A DNA stretch of 64,000 nt from Terasakiispira papahanaumokuakeensis (GCF_001709345.1 NZ_MDTQ01000001.1:2615955-2679954), one strand, 5' to 3'; shown: positions 16,072-25,895, counted from the first letter of the stretch. Translations and numbers: made by a program. The notes: generated from the sequence alone by a model not told the origin.

Positions 16072-16848
16072 TTACCAAACATGAATATTGAGTAAACGCG
16101 AGGCCAGAATAATCCCTAAGGAGGTCATCAGTGTGAGCAAGCAAGCCTCCAACCAGCGCCCCCATCCCATACTGAGATAGCCTTTAAACGCATCCAGAAA
16201 TGCATTCACAAAAGGAAACCCAGGCACCAGCAATAACACACTGGCCGAAATCACCAAGTTGGGTGTGCGGCTCAATTGCGGAAGCAGCGCTAAACTGGCA
16301 ATACTGGTCGACACAAACGCAGTGATCGCAAAACTGATTAATGCAGGGTAACGGCGCTTCGCTAATGCCGTACGAACCCACATCCCCACTGCGGCAGCCA
16401 AGAAGGCGATCATAAAGCCAGGCCAATCAGCCCCATGCAAATGACTGAACGCCGCACAGGCCAAACCAATCACGGGCACCAGCACCCACTGCGGGTAATA
16501 GCGTGGCTTAATCGTACGAAGCTGCTGCTCGATGTCATCAATATGTGCGGGGTGGCGCTCAAGATGGATACATAGCTGTAAGATGTCGTGTACAACGCCC
16601 ATATTGAGGGATTGAGCCCTAGTGCGCCGGGTGGTGGTGGCAGACTGCCCTGCAATCCGAGTACTCAAGGTGACGGCAGAGGGAATCAACGCCATGTCCA
16701 CTCGATCACAGCCGAGTGCCGAACCGATTCTCACCGGGATTTGCTCAATCAAACGACTTTCAGCACCATACTCCAGCAACATGATCGCGACTTCGGCCAA
16801 CACCTCCGTCATCCGAGACTGATCGGACATCACCACCGCTGTCGACAT
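16072..16848 (-). CDS. yjjP: Threonine/serine exporter large subunit, YjjP-like
   Basis: ThrE N-terminal domain family (YjjP; DUF1212). The first 110 residues are cytoplasmic with the MTEVLAEVAIMLLEYGAESRLIEQIP segment and the GCDRVDMALIPSAVTLS motif; five hydrophobic helices follow. The proposed transporter is formed with the adjacent YjjB-like protein and exports small acids such as succinate or hydroxylated amino acids. GAGAGG precedes the ATG. Length 258 aa is normal. Confidence 0.88.
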   Translation of the reverse strand: MSTAVVMSDQSRMTEVLAEVAIMLLEYGAESRLIEQIPVRIGSALGCDRVDMALIPSAVTLSTRIAGQSATTTRRTRAQSLNMGVVHDILQLCIHLERHPAHIDDIEQQLRTIKPRYYPQWVLVPVIGLACAAFSHLHGADWPGFMIAFLAAAVGMWVRTALAKRRYPALISFAITAFVSTSIASLALLPQLSRTPNLVISASVLLLVPGFPFVNAFLDAFKGYLSMGWGRWLEACLLTLMTSLGIILASRLLNIHVW

Positions 16849-16942
16849 GAAGACCCTCTCTCGGCATCCAATACGTGATGCTCAGTTTAACACGAGCCAG
16901 TCGATCAATGAGCGCGCCGGATCAGCAATGAATCACAAACAC

Positions 16943-17593
16943 TCAAGCTACTGCGGTCACTAAACGAACCGCAAACCCGATCAGTAACAACCCCACAATC
17001 CGCTCCAACCAATGCCCCATCTTTAAAAAGTACTGACGCACTTTGGCTTGAGCGAAAAAAATGGCGACGCACATAAACCACAGCGCATTAATGCTGCACA
17101 TCCAAGCCCCATACCCGAGCTGTATCATGAAAGGCGTCGACGGACTCACGATGGTGGTAAAAATCGCCAGGAAAAAGAGCGTTGCTTTGGGGTTCGTCGC
17201 ATTGGTCATCACACCGATCATCAAAGCTTGACGCCATGAGGGAGGTGGGATGGTCGATGAGGACAAATCCGCCGCTTCCGCGGCCAAAGGGTTGATCGAT
17301 GCGGCGCGACTGACTAATAACCGCCCCCCCAGAAAGATCAGATAACCCGCCCCCAATAATTCGGCCGCCGTCATCAACCAAGGCCAGCTTTTCATCAGTG
17401 CGCTAACGCCGACAAGGGTATAAGCGACATGGACAGACAAGCCGAGACCAATGCCTAACGCCGTTAAGATCCCCACCCGAATGCCATAGCGTAGGCTTTG
17501 TCTGACGGTGATCGCAAAATCAGGGCCCGGCATCAATACCGCCATGAGGTGAATCAATGCCAAGCTTGAAAACTCGCTCCAATAGCCGGTCAT
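16943..17593 (-). CDS. LysE/RhtB-family exporter
   Basis: Second LysE/RhtB-type amino-acid exporter in the window, with the family motif LMAVLMPGPDFAITVRQSLRYGIRVG at the N-terminus and six hydrophobic segments. The ATG at 17593 is one base past the alaX stop (TGATATG), so translational coupling is likely; an upstream ATG at 17608 would overlap alaX by 14 bp. Pairing of an AlaX-type editing gene with an exporter suggests a role with a noncanonical or toxic amino acid, but that is only inference. Confidence 0.88.
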   Translation of the reverse strand: MTGYWSEFSSLALIHLMAVLMPGPDFAITVRQSLRYGIRVGILTALGIGLGLSVHVAYTLVGVSALMKSWPWLMTAAELLGAGYLIFLGGRLLVSRAASINPLAAEAADLSSSTIPPPSWRQALMIGVMTNATNPKATLFFLAIFTTIVSPSTPFMIQLGYGAWMCSINALWFMCVAIFFAQAKVRQYFLKMGHWLERIVGLLLIGFAVRLVTAVA

Positions 17594-17594
17594 A

Positions 17595-18281
17595 TCACGC
17601 CACCCCATAAGCTTCAGGGCTTGTCGGCGGGACCTGATACGAGACTTGAAGCCGCCCTTTTTTCATCTTAATGGCTTGAACTTCAAGCCCCAGCAACTGT
17701 TGAAGTGAAGTCACATGAGTGCCTCCACAAGGAAAAGCGGGCCAAGGCCCCATCGCCACCTGCCGTAATCCATTCGCATCCAGGTGCTGCACCACCGGCG
17801 TATCACTGTTGATCGCTTGATCACACCAAGCTTGAACCTCCACCACTGCAGGCACAGGTAAGTGGTCACCAGTAGGGCTCAAGGTAATACGGCATTCACC
17901 CGGCCAATGATGGGCCTTAACCGGCTGCCAACCTTGAGCGCTAAGCAAATGAGCAATCAGATGGCCAGCCGAATGTAACTGCGCATGCCACAACCGCTGG
18001 GGCATACAGACAGAGGCTTCGGCTGCGCCTAACGGCAAAGCCACATCGGTCAAATGAACGACCGTTTGGGACTCATCTTGAATCACATGTCGAACAGTGG
18101 CTATTGGCCCCTCGGGGTGGCGCAAATAACCCGTATCACTCGGCTGGCCACCCCCTTGAGGATGAAACGGCGTGGCCTCAAGAATGATCCGAAACCCAGA
18201 TGAGGGATCCGGCTGACAACTCAAAACGTTGACGGTGGCCTTGGCTGGCGCAGGATCATTTAAATATAAGCGTTGAGTCAT
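17595..18281 (-). CDS. AlaX-type alanyl-tRNA editing protein
   Basis: Free-standing homologue of the AlaRS editing domain that hydrolyses mischarged Ser- or Gly-tRNA-Ala. The zinc-binding motif is complete: HSAGH (H103, H107) and CGGTH (C185, H189). The loop PFHPQGGGQPSDTG near residue 38 is conserved in the family. Length 228 aa fits AlaX-M. It is divergent from a LysR gene and immediately upstream of a LysE-family exporter. Not seen: any link to serine metabolism nearby. Confidence 0.88.
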   Translation of the reverse strand: MTQRLYLNDPAPAKATVNVLSCQPDPSSGFRIILEATPFHPQGGGQPSDTGYLRHPEGPIATVRHVIQDESQTVVHLTDVALPLGAAEASVCMPQRLWHAQLHSAGHLIAHLLSAQGWQPVKAHHWPGECRITLSPTGDHLPVPAVVEVQAWCDQAINSDTPVVQHLDANGLRQVAMGPWPAFPCGGTHVTSLQQLLGLEVQAIKMKKGRLQVSYQVPPTSPEAYGVA

Positions 18282-18479
18282 AGGTCTATCGCCTTATCAA
18301 AGAGTCGTGGTCAAAACTTCAGGCTTTTGCATCACCTTGCATCATCAAGGGGCTAGCGCTGATTGGTAGTGTTGGATCAATAGGCTTGAATCAGCAGCCA
18401 CAACGATTTTAACTAGCAACACCATTAGCGATAATCCCAGCTACAAACAAATGACTTTTGCCTTGAGAGCACAAATAAA

Positions 18480-19394
18480 ATGAACGCTCTGCTCCACGAA
18501 ATCGCCGTTTTCGTTAAAGTGGTCGAGACGGGTAGTTTCTCTGCCGCAAGCCGCCAATTGGGGACCACCCCGTCCGCCACCAGTCGCGCGGTCTCACGAC
18601 TTGAAAAAGCATTAAGTACCCAACTTTTGGAGCGCAGTACGCGGAAATTGCGCTTAAGTGACAGCGGCCAAGCCGTTTATCGCCACGGCCAAGCGATGAT
18701 GGGCGCCGCTCAAGCCGCGCTGGAGGTATCAGGGCATATCAATGAAACGCCCCAAGGTGTCGTTCGAATCAGCATCCCAAAGGCCGTCGGACATTATGTG
18801 ATTCACCCCCATATTCCCGACTTTCTCGCGCAATATCCTGAAGTGGATGTCTTGATGCGTCTGGAGGATCGTCACTTTGATTTAATCGACGATCCGATTG
18901 ATCTCGCCCTGCGGATTACCGACCAGCCGCCACCGGGATTAATGGGGCGGGAGCTGATGAAAATCAGCCATGTCATCTGTGCCACACCACACTACCTCAC
19001 CACTCATGGCACACCACAAACCCCCAAAGACCTACAACAGCACAGTTGCATCTGCCTAGGCGAGATTCCGGCCGATGCCCACTGGAAATTTCAACGCGCT
19101 CATCAGCGCGTGACTGTGCCAGTCAAGGGCCGCTATGCCGCCAACCACACAGGCGTTCGACTCAGCGCCATACAGCAACATTTGGGGATTGGCAGCTTAC
19201 CGCACTTTACTGCGCGCGAAGCACTCGAAAGAGGTGAGATTGTGCCAGTGCTACCGGAGTGGACGTTTAAAACCCAGTATTGTGGTGGGCTCTGGGTGCT
19301 GTATCCCCCCAATAAGCATTTACCGGCCAAGCTAAGAGCCTTGATCCAATTTCTGAGCGAGCGTCTAACGGCGACGACGGCAAAGAAATCTTGA
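18480..19394 (+). CDS. LysR-family transcriptional regulator
   Basis: 304-aa LysR protein: wHTH at residues 5-60 (FVKVVETGSFSAASRQLGTTPSATSRAVSRLE) and a periplasmic-binding-like effector domain from about residue 90. The ATSRAVSRLE helix and the DLALRITDQPPPGLMGREL segment put it in the DsdC/AaeR-like (PBP2_CrgA) group. It is divergent from alaX and the exporter, so it may control them. Spacing to zntA (61 bp, same strand) also allows cotranscription, but zntA has its own strong ribosome-binding site. Confidence 0.9.
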   Translation: MNALLHEIAVFVKVVETGSFSAASRQLGTTPSATSRAVSRLEKALSTQLLERSTRKLRLSDSGQAVYRHGQAMMGAAQAALEVSGHINETPQGVVRISIPKAVGHYVIHPHIPDFLAQYPEVDVLMRLEDRHFDLIDDPIDLALRITDQPPPGLMGRELMKISHVICATPHYLTTHGTPQTPKDLQQHSCICLGEIPADAHWKFQRAHQRVTVPVKGRYAANHTGVRLSAIQQHLGIGSLPHFTAREALERGEIVPVLPEWTFKTQYCGGLWVLYPPNKHLPAKLRALIQFLSERLTATTAKKS

Positions 19395-19455
19395 CCCTAA
19401 AGTGTGCTTCAGGGTGTAGGCTGATTAGTATTCACTGACCCAAGAGGGGACTGCT

Positions 19456-21834
19456 ATGTGTGCTCAACATCATCATGCCCAGCATGACGGGCATACCTCC
19501 CGTCATCGCCCAGCCACACCTTGCTGTGCCAATCCGACACACTTACCCACTCAGCACAGTGCTCATCAGTGCGACGATCAGGCTCCGTCTTGCTGTGATC
19601 ATTCGACCCATGAGCACACTCATGCACAGGGGGAAACGCTGTCGCCCGATGACGATGAGGAAGGGGACAGGCCGCCCTCATCAGCCTACCAAAATCGTTG
19701 GCATGTACAGGGAATGGACTGCCCATCCTGCGCTCAAAAGATTGAAACCGCGGTTCAACGGTTACCCGGCGTCACCCGTGCTGAAGTGCGTTTTACAACA
19801 GAAAAGCTGATTGTTGATTACGAAGATCAAGCGCTCAGTGAACATATTGAAAAAGCCGTCACTCAAGCGGGTTTCACACTGGCACGACAAGCCAACGCCT
19901 CAGATCAAGCGCGCCACCCTGGTCAAGCGCGCCATTCAGATCAAATAGCCCACTCGAACCCAAACCACTCGAAGTCATATCTATTTTGGCAAGCCAATCG
20001 CCACTGGCTGCTGATTGCGTTAGGCAGCGCAATCGCCTTTATTCTTTCGCCTTGGCACCCTCAGGTTAGTCAATATTTATTCATCGTAACGTGCCTGTTA
20101 GGGCTCTTACCGATTGCGCGACACGCCTGGCAACTGATGCGAAGCGGGACGCCTTTTGCGATTGAAACTTTGATGACTGTCGCAGCCCTGGGCGCCCTTT
20201 ATCTCGGCGAGACCGCCGAAGCGTCGACGGTATTGTTGCTGTTTTTAATCGGTGAACGGTTAGAAGGTGTGGCCGCGGCCCGAGCCCGTAGCGGTGTCCA
20301 GGCGCTGATGGCGCTGGTGCCCGATCAAGCCGTTAAAATTGAACAAGGACAAAGAATCACTGTCCCGGCCAGTACACTTATCCCCGGCGATCTTGTTGAA
20401 GTCTCGCCTGGTGGGCGTTTACCGGCGGATGGCCAGCTCAATGACGAAGCAGCCAGTTTTGATGAAAGCGCCCTAACGGGAGAATCGATTCCAGTCGAAC
20501 GTTTTCAAGGTGAGAGGCTTCCGGCTGGTGCGGTGGCGGTTGATCGTGTGGTACGCCTCACGATCACTTCAGAACCGGGCGATAATGCCATTGATCGCAT
20601 TCTTCAATTAATCGAAGACGCTGAGTCGCGAAAAGCGCCCTTAGAACGCTTCTTGGCTAAATTCAGCCGCTGGTATACACCGTTAATGATGGCGCTTGCG
20701 TTGGCGGTCGTGCTGATTCCTCCGCTCATGTTTGCACAGCCCTGGGATACCTGGATTTATCGTGGCTTGGCCATGCTATTGATTGCCTGCCCTTGTGCCT
20801 TGGTCATCTCAACACCTGCCGCCATTACCTCAGGACTGGCGGCCGGAACCCGTTTGGGAGCTTTAATCAAAGGTGGGGCCGCACTGGAGCAACTGGGTCG
20901 AATTGATACCATTGCCATTGATAAAACCGGCACGTTAACTGAAGGCAAGCCTCAGGTAACGGAAGTGCATCCCTTAGCGCATCTATCTACCGCTCAGGTA
21001 CTGCAATATGCAGCCGCCATTGAAACGGGCTCAAGTCACCCGCTGGCCAAAGCACTCATCCACTATGCCACCGAACAGCTCGCGACCCCTTGGCCTGAAG
21101 CCGAGCACAAGCAAGCGCTGGCCGGTCGAGGGGTCAGTGGAGAGATCAAAGGCCAAACCTACCAACTACTGGCGCCAGCTCAACTCTCTGAACCTTTAAC
21201 GGACGAAGTGTCAGCACAGGTTGAAACATTAGAAAGCCAAGGTAAAACGCTGGGGATACTGCTTGAGGCGCAAACCCCCGTGGGCTTGATTGCTTGGCAA
21301 GACACGCTGAGATCTGATGCGCTGGAGGCCGTGCAACATCTGCATGAAAAAGGCATTCGAGTGGTCATGCTGACCGGTGATAATGCCCGCAGTGCCGCCG
21401 CAATCAGCCAACGTTTGGGTATCGACTATCAGGCCGAACTCCTCCCAACAGATAAGGTCCGCTATGTCGAGCAATTGGCCCACTCCCATCAAGTCGCGAT
21501 GGTGGGAGATGGCATCAATGATGCCCCAGCCATGAAGGCGGCCCATATTGGGATTGCCATGGGTAGCGGCAGTGATGTTGCCCTGGAGGCCGCCGATGCT
21601 GCGATCACGCACAATCGGCTACCCACGCTCAGTCACATGATTGAACTTTCTCAGGCCACTTTGAATAATATCCGCCAAAATATCGCCCTGGCTTTAGGCC
21701 TAAAAGCTGTGTTCCTCGTCACCAGCTTGATCGGTATCACCGGTCTTTGGGTTGCAGTGCTGGCTGACAGTGGCGCCACCGCGCTGGTCACCCTCAATGC
21801 CTTACGTTTATTGCGACATAAAGCCCGCCAATAA
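19456..21834 (+). CDS. zntA: Zn/Cd/Pb-exporting P-type ATPase with His/Cys-rich N-terminus
   Basis: P1B-type ATPase that exports Zn(II), Cd(II) and Pb(II). Order: a 75-residue His/Cys-rich extension (HHH near the start, CCANPTH, CCDHSTHEHTH, then DDDEEGD), a ferredoxin-like HMA domain with GMDCPSCAQ (C89, C92), a variable linker, eight transmembrane helices with CPC (C445-P-C447), the phosphorylated aspartate D489 in DKTGT, and GDGINDAP. AGAGGGGAC precedes the ATG. The linker holds an 18-bp repeat array that extends it by whole codons. The metal-rich N-terminus suggests buffering or sensing of metal. Confidence 0.93.
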   Translation: MCAQHHHAQHDGHTSRHRPATPCCANPTHLPTQHSAHQCDDQAPSCCDHSTHEHTHAQGETLSPDDDEEGDRPPSSAYQNRWHVQGMDCPSCAQKIETAVQRLPGVTRAEVRFTTEKLIVDYEDQALSEHIEKAVTQAGFTLARQANASDQARHPGQARHSDQIAHSNPNHSKSYLFWQANRHWLLIALGSAIAFILSPWHPQVSQYLFIVTCLLGLLPIARHAWQLMRSGTPFAIETLMTVAALGALYLGETAEASTVLLLFLIGERLEGVAAARARSGVQALMALVPDQAVKIEQGQRITVPASTLIPGDLVEVSPGGRLPADGQLNDEAASFDESALTGESIPVERFQGERLPAGAVAVDRVVRLTITSEPGDNAIDRILQLIEDAESRKAPLERFLAKFSRWYTPLMMALALAVVLIPPLMFAQPWDTWIYRGLAMLLIACPCALVISTPAAITSGLAAGTRLGALIKGGAALEQLGRIDTIAIDKTGTLTEGKPQVTEVHPLAHLSTAQVLQYAAAIETGSSHPLAKALIHYATEQLATPWPEAEHKQALAGRGVSGEIKGQTYQLLAPAQLSEPLTDEVSAQVETLESQGKTLGILLEAQTPVGLIAWQDTLRSDALEAVQHLHEKGIRVVMLTGDNARSAAAISQRLGIDYQAELLPTDKVRYVEQLAHSHQVAMVGDGINDAPAMKAAHIGIAMGSGSDVALEAADAAITHNRLPTLSHMIELSQATLNNIRQNIALALGLKAVFLVTSLIGITGLWVAVLADSGATALVTLNALRLLRHKARQ
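19903..19956. repeat. Three in-frame 18-bp repeats in the ZntA linker
   Basis: GATCAAGCGCGCCACCCT, GGTCAAGCGCGCCATTCA and GATCAAATAGCCCACTCG encode a repeated DQARHP-like hexapeptide between the HMA domain and the first transmembrane helix. Confidence 0.85.
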
Positions 21835-22392
21835 GTCATCAGTAAAGGCGTTCGTCGGTATCATCTGAACACAGGTTAATTCCGTTAAGGTGATACCGAT
21901 TTAATGCTTTTGATATTCAATCATCGGATATTTAATCACCGGGCATTAATCACCTAATGTTCGATAACCGAATGTTCGATATCGATAGTGTTTATCATCC
22001 GGTATTGGATCCTCCTGAAAACATGAATTCATAGAATCCAACCCGCCCCTTAAAATCCATCTCTCTAAAGCTGATCGTGAACATCGATAAAAAAATAGCA
22101 AGCAACGCATGCAAAAAAATCACAAAGTGATCACACTGATCAGCGGATCAAAGGTCATTGACCCCAGCCCATTGCTCTGCACAAAAAATAAACATAGTGG
22201 CAACATAAAAGAGAAAAAAATTGGCATATAAGGTTTAATCCGTGGCGTTTATGGATGCCTAAAACGCTCCATTCTGGTGCATTTCAAAAACGAACCCAAT
22301 ACCAATAATAAAAATACACTTTTCATGATTGATCACTATATTAAAGCAGCATCCCTTAAAAAAAATATTATTCCCCGATTAAGAGAACCTCT
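21835..22392. other. AT-rich upstream region of the chemoreceptor gene
   Basis: 558 bp without a credible gene. The first part contains a degenerate 15-bp repeat array (21911-21999 and perhaps to 22014). The second part is A/T-rich (poly-A tracts near 22090, 22200 and 22360). I found no convincing sigma-70 or sigma-28 promoter; a partial CCCGATTA at 22374 is too close to the start codon to serve as a -10. Confidence 0.55.
21911..21999. repeat. About six degenerate 15-bp repeats
   Basis: Consecutive units: TGATATTCAATCATC, GGATATTTAATCACC, GGGCATTAATCACC (14), TAATGTTCGATAACC, GAATGTTCGATATCG, ATAGTGTTTATCATC; CGGTATTGGATCCTC may be a seventh. The shared pattern is RNATRTTYRATNAYC. Confidence 0.75.
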
Positions 22393-24036
22393 ATGAAAGT
22401 CATGACTCACATCCCTTTGAGATGGCGACTCCTCTTGGTGATTGCGATACCGGTCATCGCCATCGGTGGCCTGACCATCTATGCCCTCAATGTATTCGCT
22501 AGCATCAACCATGGTGTCTCCAGTATCTACAATGATCGCGTGGTGCCCTTACAAGAACTAAAATCCATTTCTGATGATTATGCAGTGCTCGTAATTGACT
22601 CTGTAAATAAAGCCAATGCCCATTTGATCACCCCTGAAGCCGCCAATAAGGCACTGGGTAAAGCACAATCCAATATTCATAAGCTGTGGCAACAGTACAC
22701 TTCGACAGCACTCACACCAAGAGAAACCAAATTGGTACAAGAGGCTGAAGTGCTCTTTGCTCAGGCCGATCAAGCAATTCAAAAGGCACGAGACGTGCTC
22801 GCTTCAGCGGCCCAAACACCGGGCACAGACCTCGATGTGATTGACGGTCCCTTATACCGTGTCATTGACCCAATTACCGCTAAAATTGACGAATTAATGA
22901 CCCTGCAACTCAATGTCGCGCGGGAAGAAAGACAATCCGTCGGAGTCTTATATGATCACAGCCTGGTGCTCTATCCGAGCATTGCCATCACCGTGACCAT
23001 CCTAGGGTTATTACTGAGCTGGATGATTGCTCGCTCAATTAACCAGCCCATTCAAGCGATGCAAAAGGCCATGCGCCATATCACGGCCGAATCTGACTTG
23101 AGCCTGCGCATTAAGACACAAGGTCGCGATGAACTGGCGGAGCTCGGCGAAGACCTTAACCGAATGCTGACGCAGTTCGATGGCGTGATCACCCACTTAT
23201 CGGCCATGTCAGATGAAGTCTCTGCTTCTGCAGAAGAGCTTTCATCTATCAACTGTAGTGCGATGGATAATGTGCAAACTCAGACAGATCAAACAGATCA
23301 AGTCGCAGCCGCCATTAACCAAATGAGCGCGACCGCTGTGCAAGCAGCACAAAGTGCTGAAGAAGTGAGAACCGCTGCCCAGCAAGCGAGAACACTGAGT
23401 AACCAGGGGCGCGATATTGGCGATCAAGGTCGTCAGGCCTTAATGAATCTTGCCAACGAGATACAAAATGTCGCGCAACAAATTGATGACTTAGAAAAGA
23501 AAAGTGCGGACATCAGTCAGGTCACTCAGGTCATTAATGATATTGCCGAACAAACCAATTTATTGGCACTCAATGCTGCCATTGAGGCGGCTCGCGCCGG
23601 AGAGCATGGCCGAGGCTTCGCCGTCGTCGCCGATGAGGTGCGCTCTTTGGCACAACGCACTCAGTCCTCAGTGGGTGAAATTACGCAAGTGGTCAACACG
23701 CTAATAGAAGGAAGCCATGAGGCGGTCACCATCATGAAAGGAGGCCTATCTCGGGTAGAAGAAAATCAGCAGATGAGCCATCAAGTCGCTCAATCCCTGC
23801 ATGAGATCGGCGATGGCATTGATCACATTGTGCGTATGATCGAGCAGATTGCCAGTGCCTCTGAGCAACAGTCAGCGGCCACTGAAGAAATCAATCAAAG
23901 CTTGTCACAGATCGTCAATATCTCGGAACAGACCCTGATGGGGACCGAACAATCCACAGCCGCTAGCGAAGAGTTGGCACAATTAGCCACCACAATGAAG
24001 ACACAAGTCTCTGTCTTTAAGCTTTCGGTGGCCTAA
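22393..24036 (+). CDS. Methyl-accepting chemotaxis protein
   Basis: Transmembrane chemoreceptor, 547 aa. A short cytoplasmic start and TM1 (residues 10-30) precede a periplasmic four-helix-bundle (4HB_MCP-like) ligand domain to about residue 195, then TM2, a HAMP domain (about 215-268, [15 protein letters not shown]), and a signalling coiled coil with the hairpin tip [32 protein letters not shown]. There is no C-terminal NWETF-type pentapeptide. The ligand is unknown. The last codons and the stop are the first unit of a short repeat array that continues downstream. Confidence 0.95.
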   Translation: MKVMTHIPLRWRLLLVIAIPVIAIGGLTIYALNVFASINHGVSSIYNDRVVPLQELKSISDDYAVLVIDSVNKANAHLITPEAANKALGKAQSNIHKLWQQYTSTALTPRETKLVQEAEVLFAQADQAIQKARDVLASAAQTPGTDLDVIDGPLYRVIDPITAKIDELMTLQLNVAREERQSVGVLYDHSLVLYPSIAITVTILGLLLSWMIARSINQPIQAMQKAMRHITAESDLSLRIKTQGRDELAELGEDLNRMLTQFDGVITHLSAMSDEVSASAEELSSINCSAMDNVQTQTDQTDQVAAAINQMSATAVQAAQSAEEVRTAAQQARTLSNQGRDIGDQGRQALMNLANEIQNVAQQIDDLEKKSADISQVTQVINDIAEQTNLLALNAAIEAARAGEHGRGFAVVADEVRSLAQRTQSSVGEITQVVNTLIEGSHEAVTIMKGGLSRVEENQQMSHQVAQSLHEIGDGIDHIVRMIEQIASASEQQSAATEEINQSLSQIVNISEQTLMGTEQSTAASEELAQLATTMKTQVSVFKLSVA

Positions 24037-24065
24037 AGCTTTCGGTGACATAAAGCTCGGCGACA
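24018..24065. repeat. Repeat array overlapping the chemoreceptor stop codon
   Basis: TAAGCTTTCGGTGGCC (last codons), TAAAGCTTTCGGTGACA (beginning with the stop codon) and TAAAGCTCGGCGACA follow one another. The gene end has been duplicated into the 3' untranslated region. Confidence 0.8.
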
Positions 24066-24110
24066 TCACCACCACAGCACGCCCCTCACCGAGGGGCATC
24101 GCCGATAACA

Positions 24111-24147
24111 ACGGCTGGCCAGCGCGACAAAGCGGCCAGCCGTTTTT
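24111..24147 (+). terminator. Rho-independent terminator after the chemoreceptor
   Basis: Perfect 10-bp stem ACGGCTGGCC/GGCCAGCCGT with a 13-nt loop, followed by TTTTT. A smaller GC hairpin (GCCCC...GGGGC) precedes it near 24081-24097. Confidence 0.9.
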
Positions 24148-24189
24148 CTTATACAGCACAGGGGGTCATCGTCGTCCCATAGAGGGCGT

Positions 24190-24696
24190 TCAAGCCGCAA
24201 CGGATTGCGTAGCCAAGGCACATGTCATCAATACGGCACCAGGGCCGTAACTGTCATCAACAGAAGCCTGAGAGGCGGACTTAAAGCCCATCTTGGCCCA
24301 AAAGGGTGAAGAATCTTGCACTGAGACCAGTCGAATATGATCAAAATCGGCCGCTCGGGCACGCTGCATCAATTGGGCCATCATTTTCTGCCCGATCCCT
24401 TGACCGGCATAACGTGGTGATACCGCCAAATCATGAACAAATAGGCAATCCCCTTCACTTGCCGGCGGCAAAGGTGAGTAAAGCTTGGGGGGAACCGGGC
24501 TATGCCAAGCATGGGCTAATAGATAAGCCCCAATATCCTGACTTTGCATATCCTCATACACAAAGCATAAATCAGGTGATTGATGCCATTTGCTTTGTAA
24601 TACCTGAAGCGGTTCAGGTTCGATCTCAGAATAAGCCTCATCTTGAAGACGCAAAATAGCGGGCCAATGAGCCTCGCGTACAGTGGTAATACTCAT
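24190..24696 (-). CDS. GNAT-family N-acetyltransferase
   Basis: Acetyl-CoA-dependent acyltransferase fold. The acetyl-CoA-binding motif A is clear: VHDLAVSPRYAGQGIGQKMMAQLMQRA (residues about 85-112 of 168), followed by RLVSVQDSSPFWAKMGF. The start at 24696 (MSITTV) is preferred over the ATG at 24711, which has no ribosome-binding site; both are possible. Substrate unknown. The gene stands alone between a chemoreceptor (convergent) and a LysR gene. Confidence 0.88.
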   Translation of the reverse strand: MSITTVREAHWPAILRLQDEAYSEIEPEPLQVLQSKWHQSPDLCFVYEDMQSQDIGAYLLAHAWHSPVPPKLYSPLPPASEGDCLFVHDLAVSPRYAGQGIGQKMMAQLMQRARAADFDHIRLVSVQDSSPFWAKMGFKSASQASVDDSYGPGAVLMTCALATQSVAA

Positions 24697-24870
24697 GGTT
24701 AGTCTCGTCATTTGATGATCAAGTATCGACCGGATTTGGCGATACAGATCCCATTAGCGGGCAACAAGCTTGTGGCTCATTCCCCTATCTCTTTATTAAC
24801 CATAACTATTATACGCCTTTTTTTACTTGTCAGGGTCTATATCAAAAGCATATCAATACGACCTCATCAC

Positions 24871-25797
24871 CTAATCAGACGCTTTGTCCAAAGAGACATC
24901 CGCCGTGCTTAACAACGTCGCTTGTTGCTGGCAAAAAGCGACGAACCGACGTAACAATGCACCATGGTATTTTTGTTTGTGCCAAATCAGGCTGAGTTGC
25001 CGGGGATAACGGTGTGTGAGTGGCAAGACCACCAAGTGCCCCAAGGCTAATCGATCATGAATCGCCAGCCGTGAAATAAAAGTCAGCCCCAAGCCATGAA
25101 CGACACTGGTCATCACTGCTTCCAGTGTATTCAACTCCATCGTCGGGCCAATGGCCGTCAGCTCTGGAGCAATCCAATGATCAAACTGTTCACGGCTGCC
25201 AGAATAAGGCTCACGAATCACCCAGTGACAGTCATTCAGCATTGCGACATCCAAAGCATCGCCGGTTTGAGCCGTCTGGAGGGCCAGCGGATGATCAGGA
25301 GGCGCGACCACCACCATTTCATCCATTAACCATGGCGTCATGACTAGATCGGGGTGATGGCTTTCGCCCTCAATTAACGCTAGATCAAGCTCAAAGCGCA
25401 TCAACATGTCACATAAATGATGTGTATTAGTAATTTGAACTTTGGCCTGTACTTGAGGCAAATAGCCCAGTAACACGGGCAATAAATAGTTTCCAATCGT
25501 CTGACTGGCGCCCACATGCAAGGCCCCTGTGGGCTCTCCTCCGGTATCAAATAGATGCTCAATATCCCAAGCCTGACTTAATAACGCTTCTGCCATCGGC
25601 TGTAATTGACGTCCCTGGTCATTCAACTTCAATCGTGGATGCACACGATCAAACAAGGGCGTCCCCAATCGCCGCTCTAGCTCTGCTAAAGCCTGAGACA
25701 CCGCCCCCTTACTGAGAAACAGATCTGATGCGGCACCACCGAGATGCCCATGGCGCGCCACACTGGCAAACACCGCCAGTTGTTTAAGACTCAGCAT
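24871..25797 (-). CDS. LysR-family regulator of the CysL/YeiE type
   Basis: 308-aa LysR protein with an N-terminal wHTH (LKQLAVFASVARHGHLGGAASDLFLSKGAVSQALAELERRL) and a PBP2 effector domain. The pattern HVGASQTIGNYLLPVLLGYL followed by LALIEGESHHPDL resembles the CysL/YeiE group, whose members control sulfite-related genes. It is divergent from a TDT-family transporter, with an inverted repeat and promoter in the 98-bp gap, so it most likely regulates that transporter. Confidence 0.88.
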   Translation of the reverse strand: MLSLKQLAVFASVARHGHLGGAASDLFLSKGAVSQALAELERRLGTPLFDRVHPRLKLNDQGRQLQPMAEALLSQAWDIEHLFDTGGEPTGALHVGASQTIGNYLLPVLLGYLPQVQAKVQITNTHHLCDMLMRFELDLALIEGESHHPDLVMTPWLMDEMVVVAPPDHPLALQTAQTGDALDVAMLNDCHWVIREPYSGSREQFDHWIAPELTAIGPTMELNTLEAVMTSVVHGLGLTFISRLAIHDRLALGHLVVLPLTHRYPRQLSLIWHKQKYHGALLRRFVAFCQQQATLLSTADVSLDKASD

Positions 25798-25806
25798 TTA
25801 GTTTTC

Positions 25807-25846
25807 CTAAACGACGAATTTAGATCATTTAGATATCACATATAAT
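25807..25846 (+). promoter_or_regulatory. LysR-type operator and promoter of the TDT gene
   Basis: CTAAA-N7-TTTAG (25807-25823) is a LysR-like inverted repeat, overlapping a -35 element TTTAGA at 25819-25824. A perfect TATAAT follows after 16 bp at 25841-25846. The geometry suggests control of the + strand transporter gene by the divergent LysR protein. Confidence 0.55.
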
Positions 25847-25895
25847 GCATTTTTCATAGGATGGCATAACGAAAACATCTAAGAGGGATACCACT

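Noticed and set aside
22374..22381. CCCGATTA resembling the sigma-28 -10 element before the chemoreceptor gene
   Set aside because: It would place the start of transcription about five bases from the ATG and exclude the ribosome-binding site.
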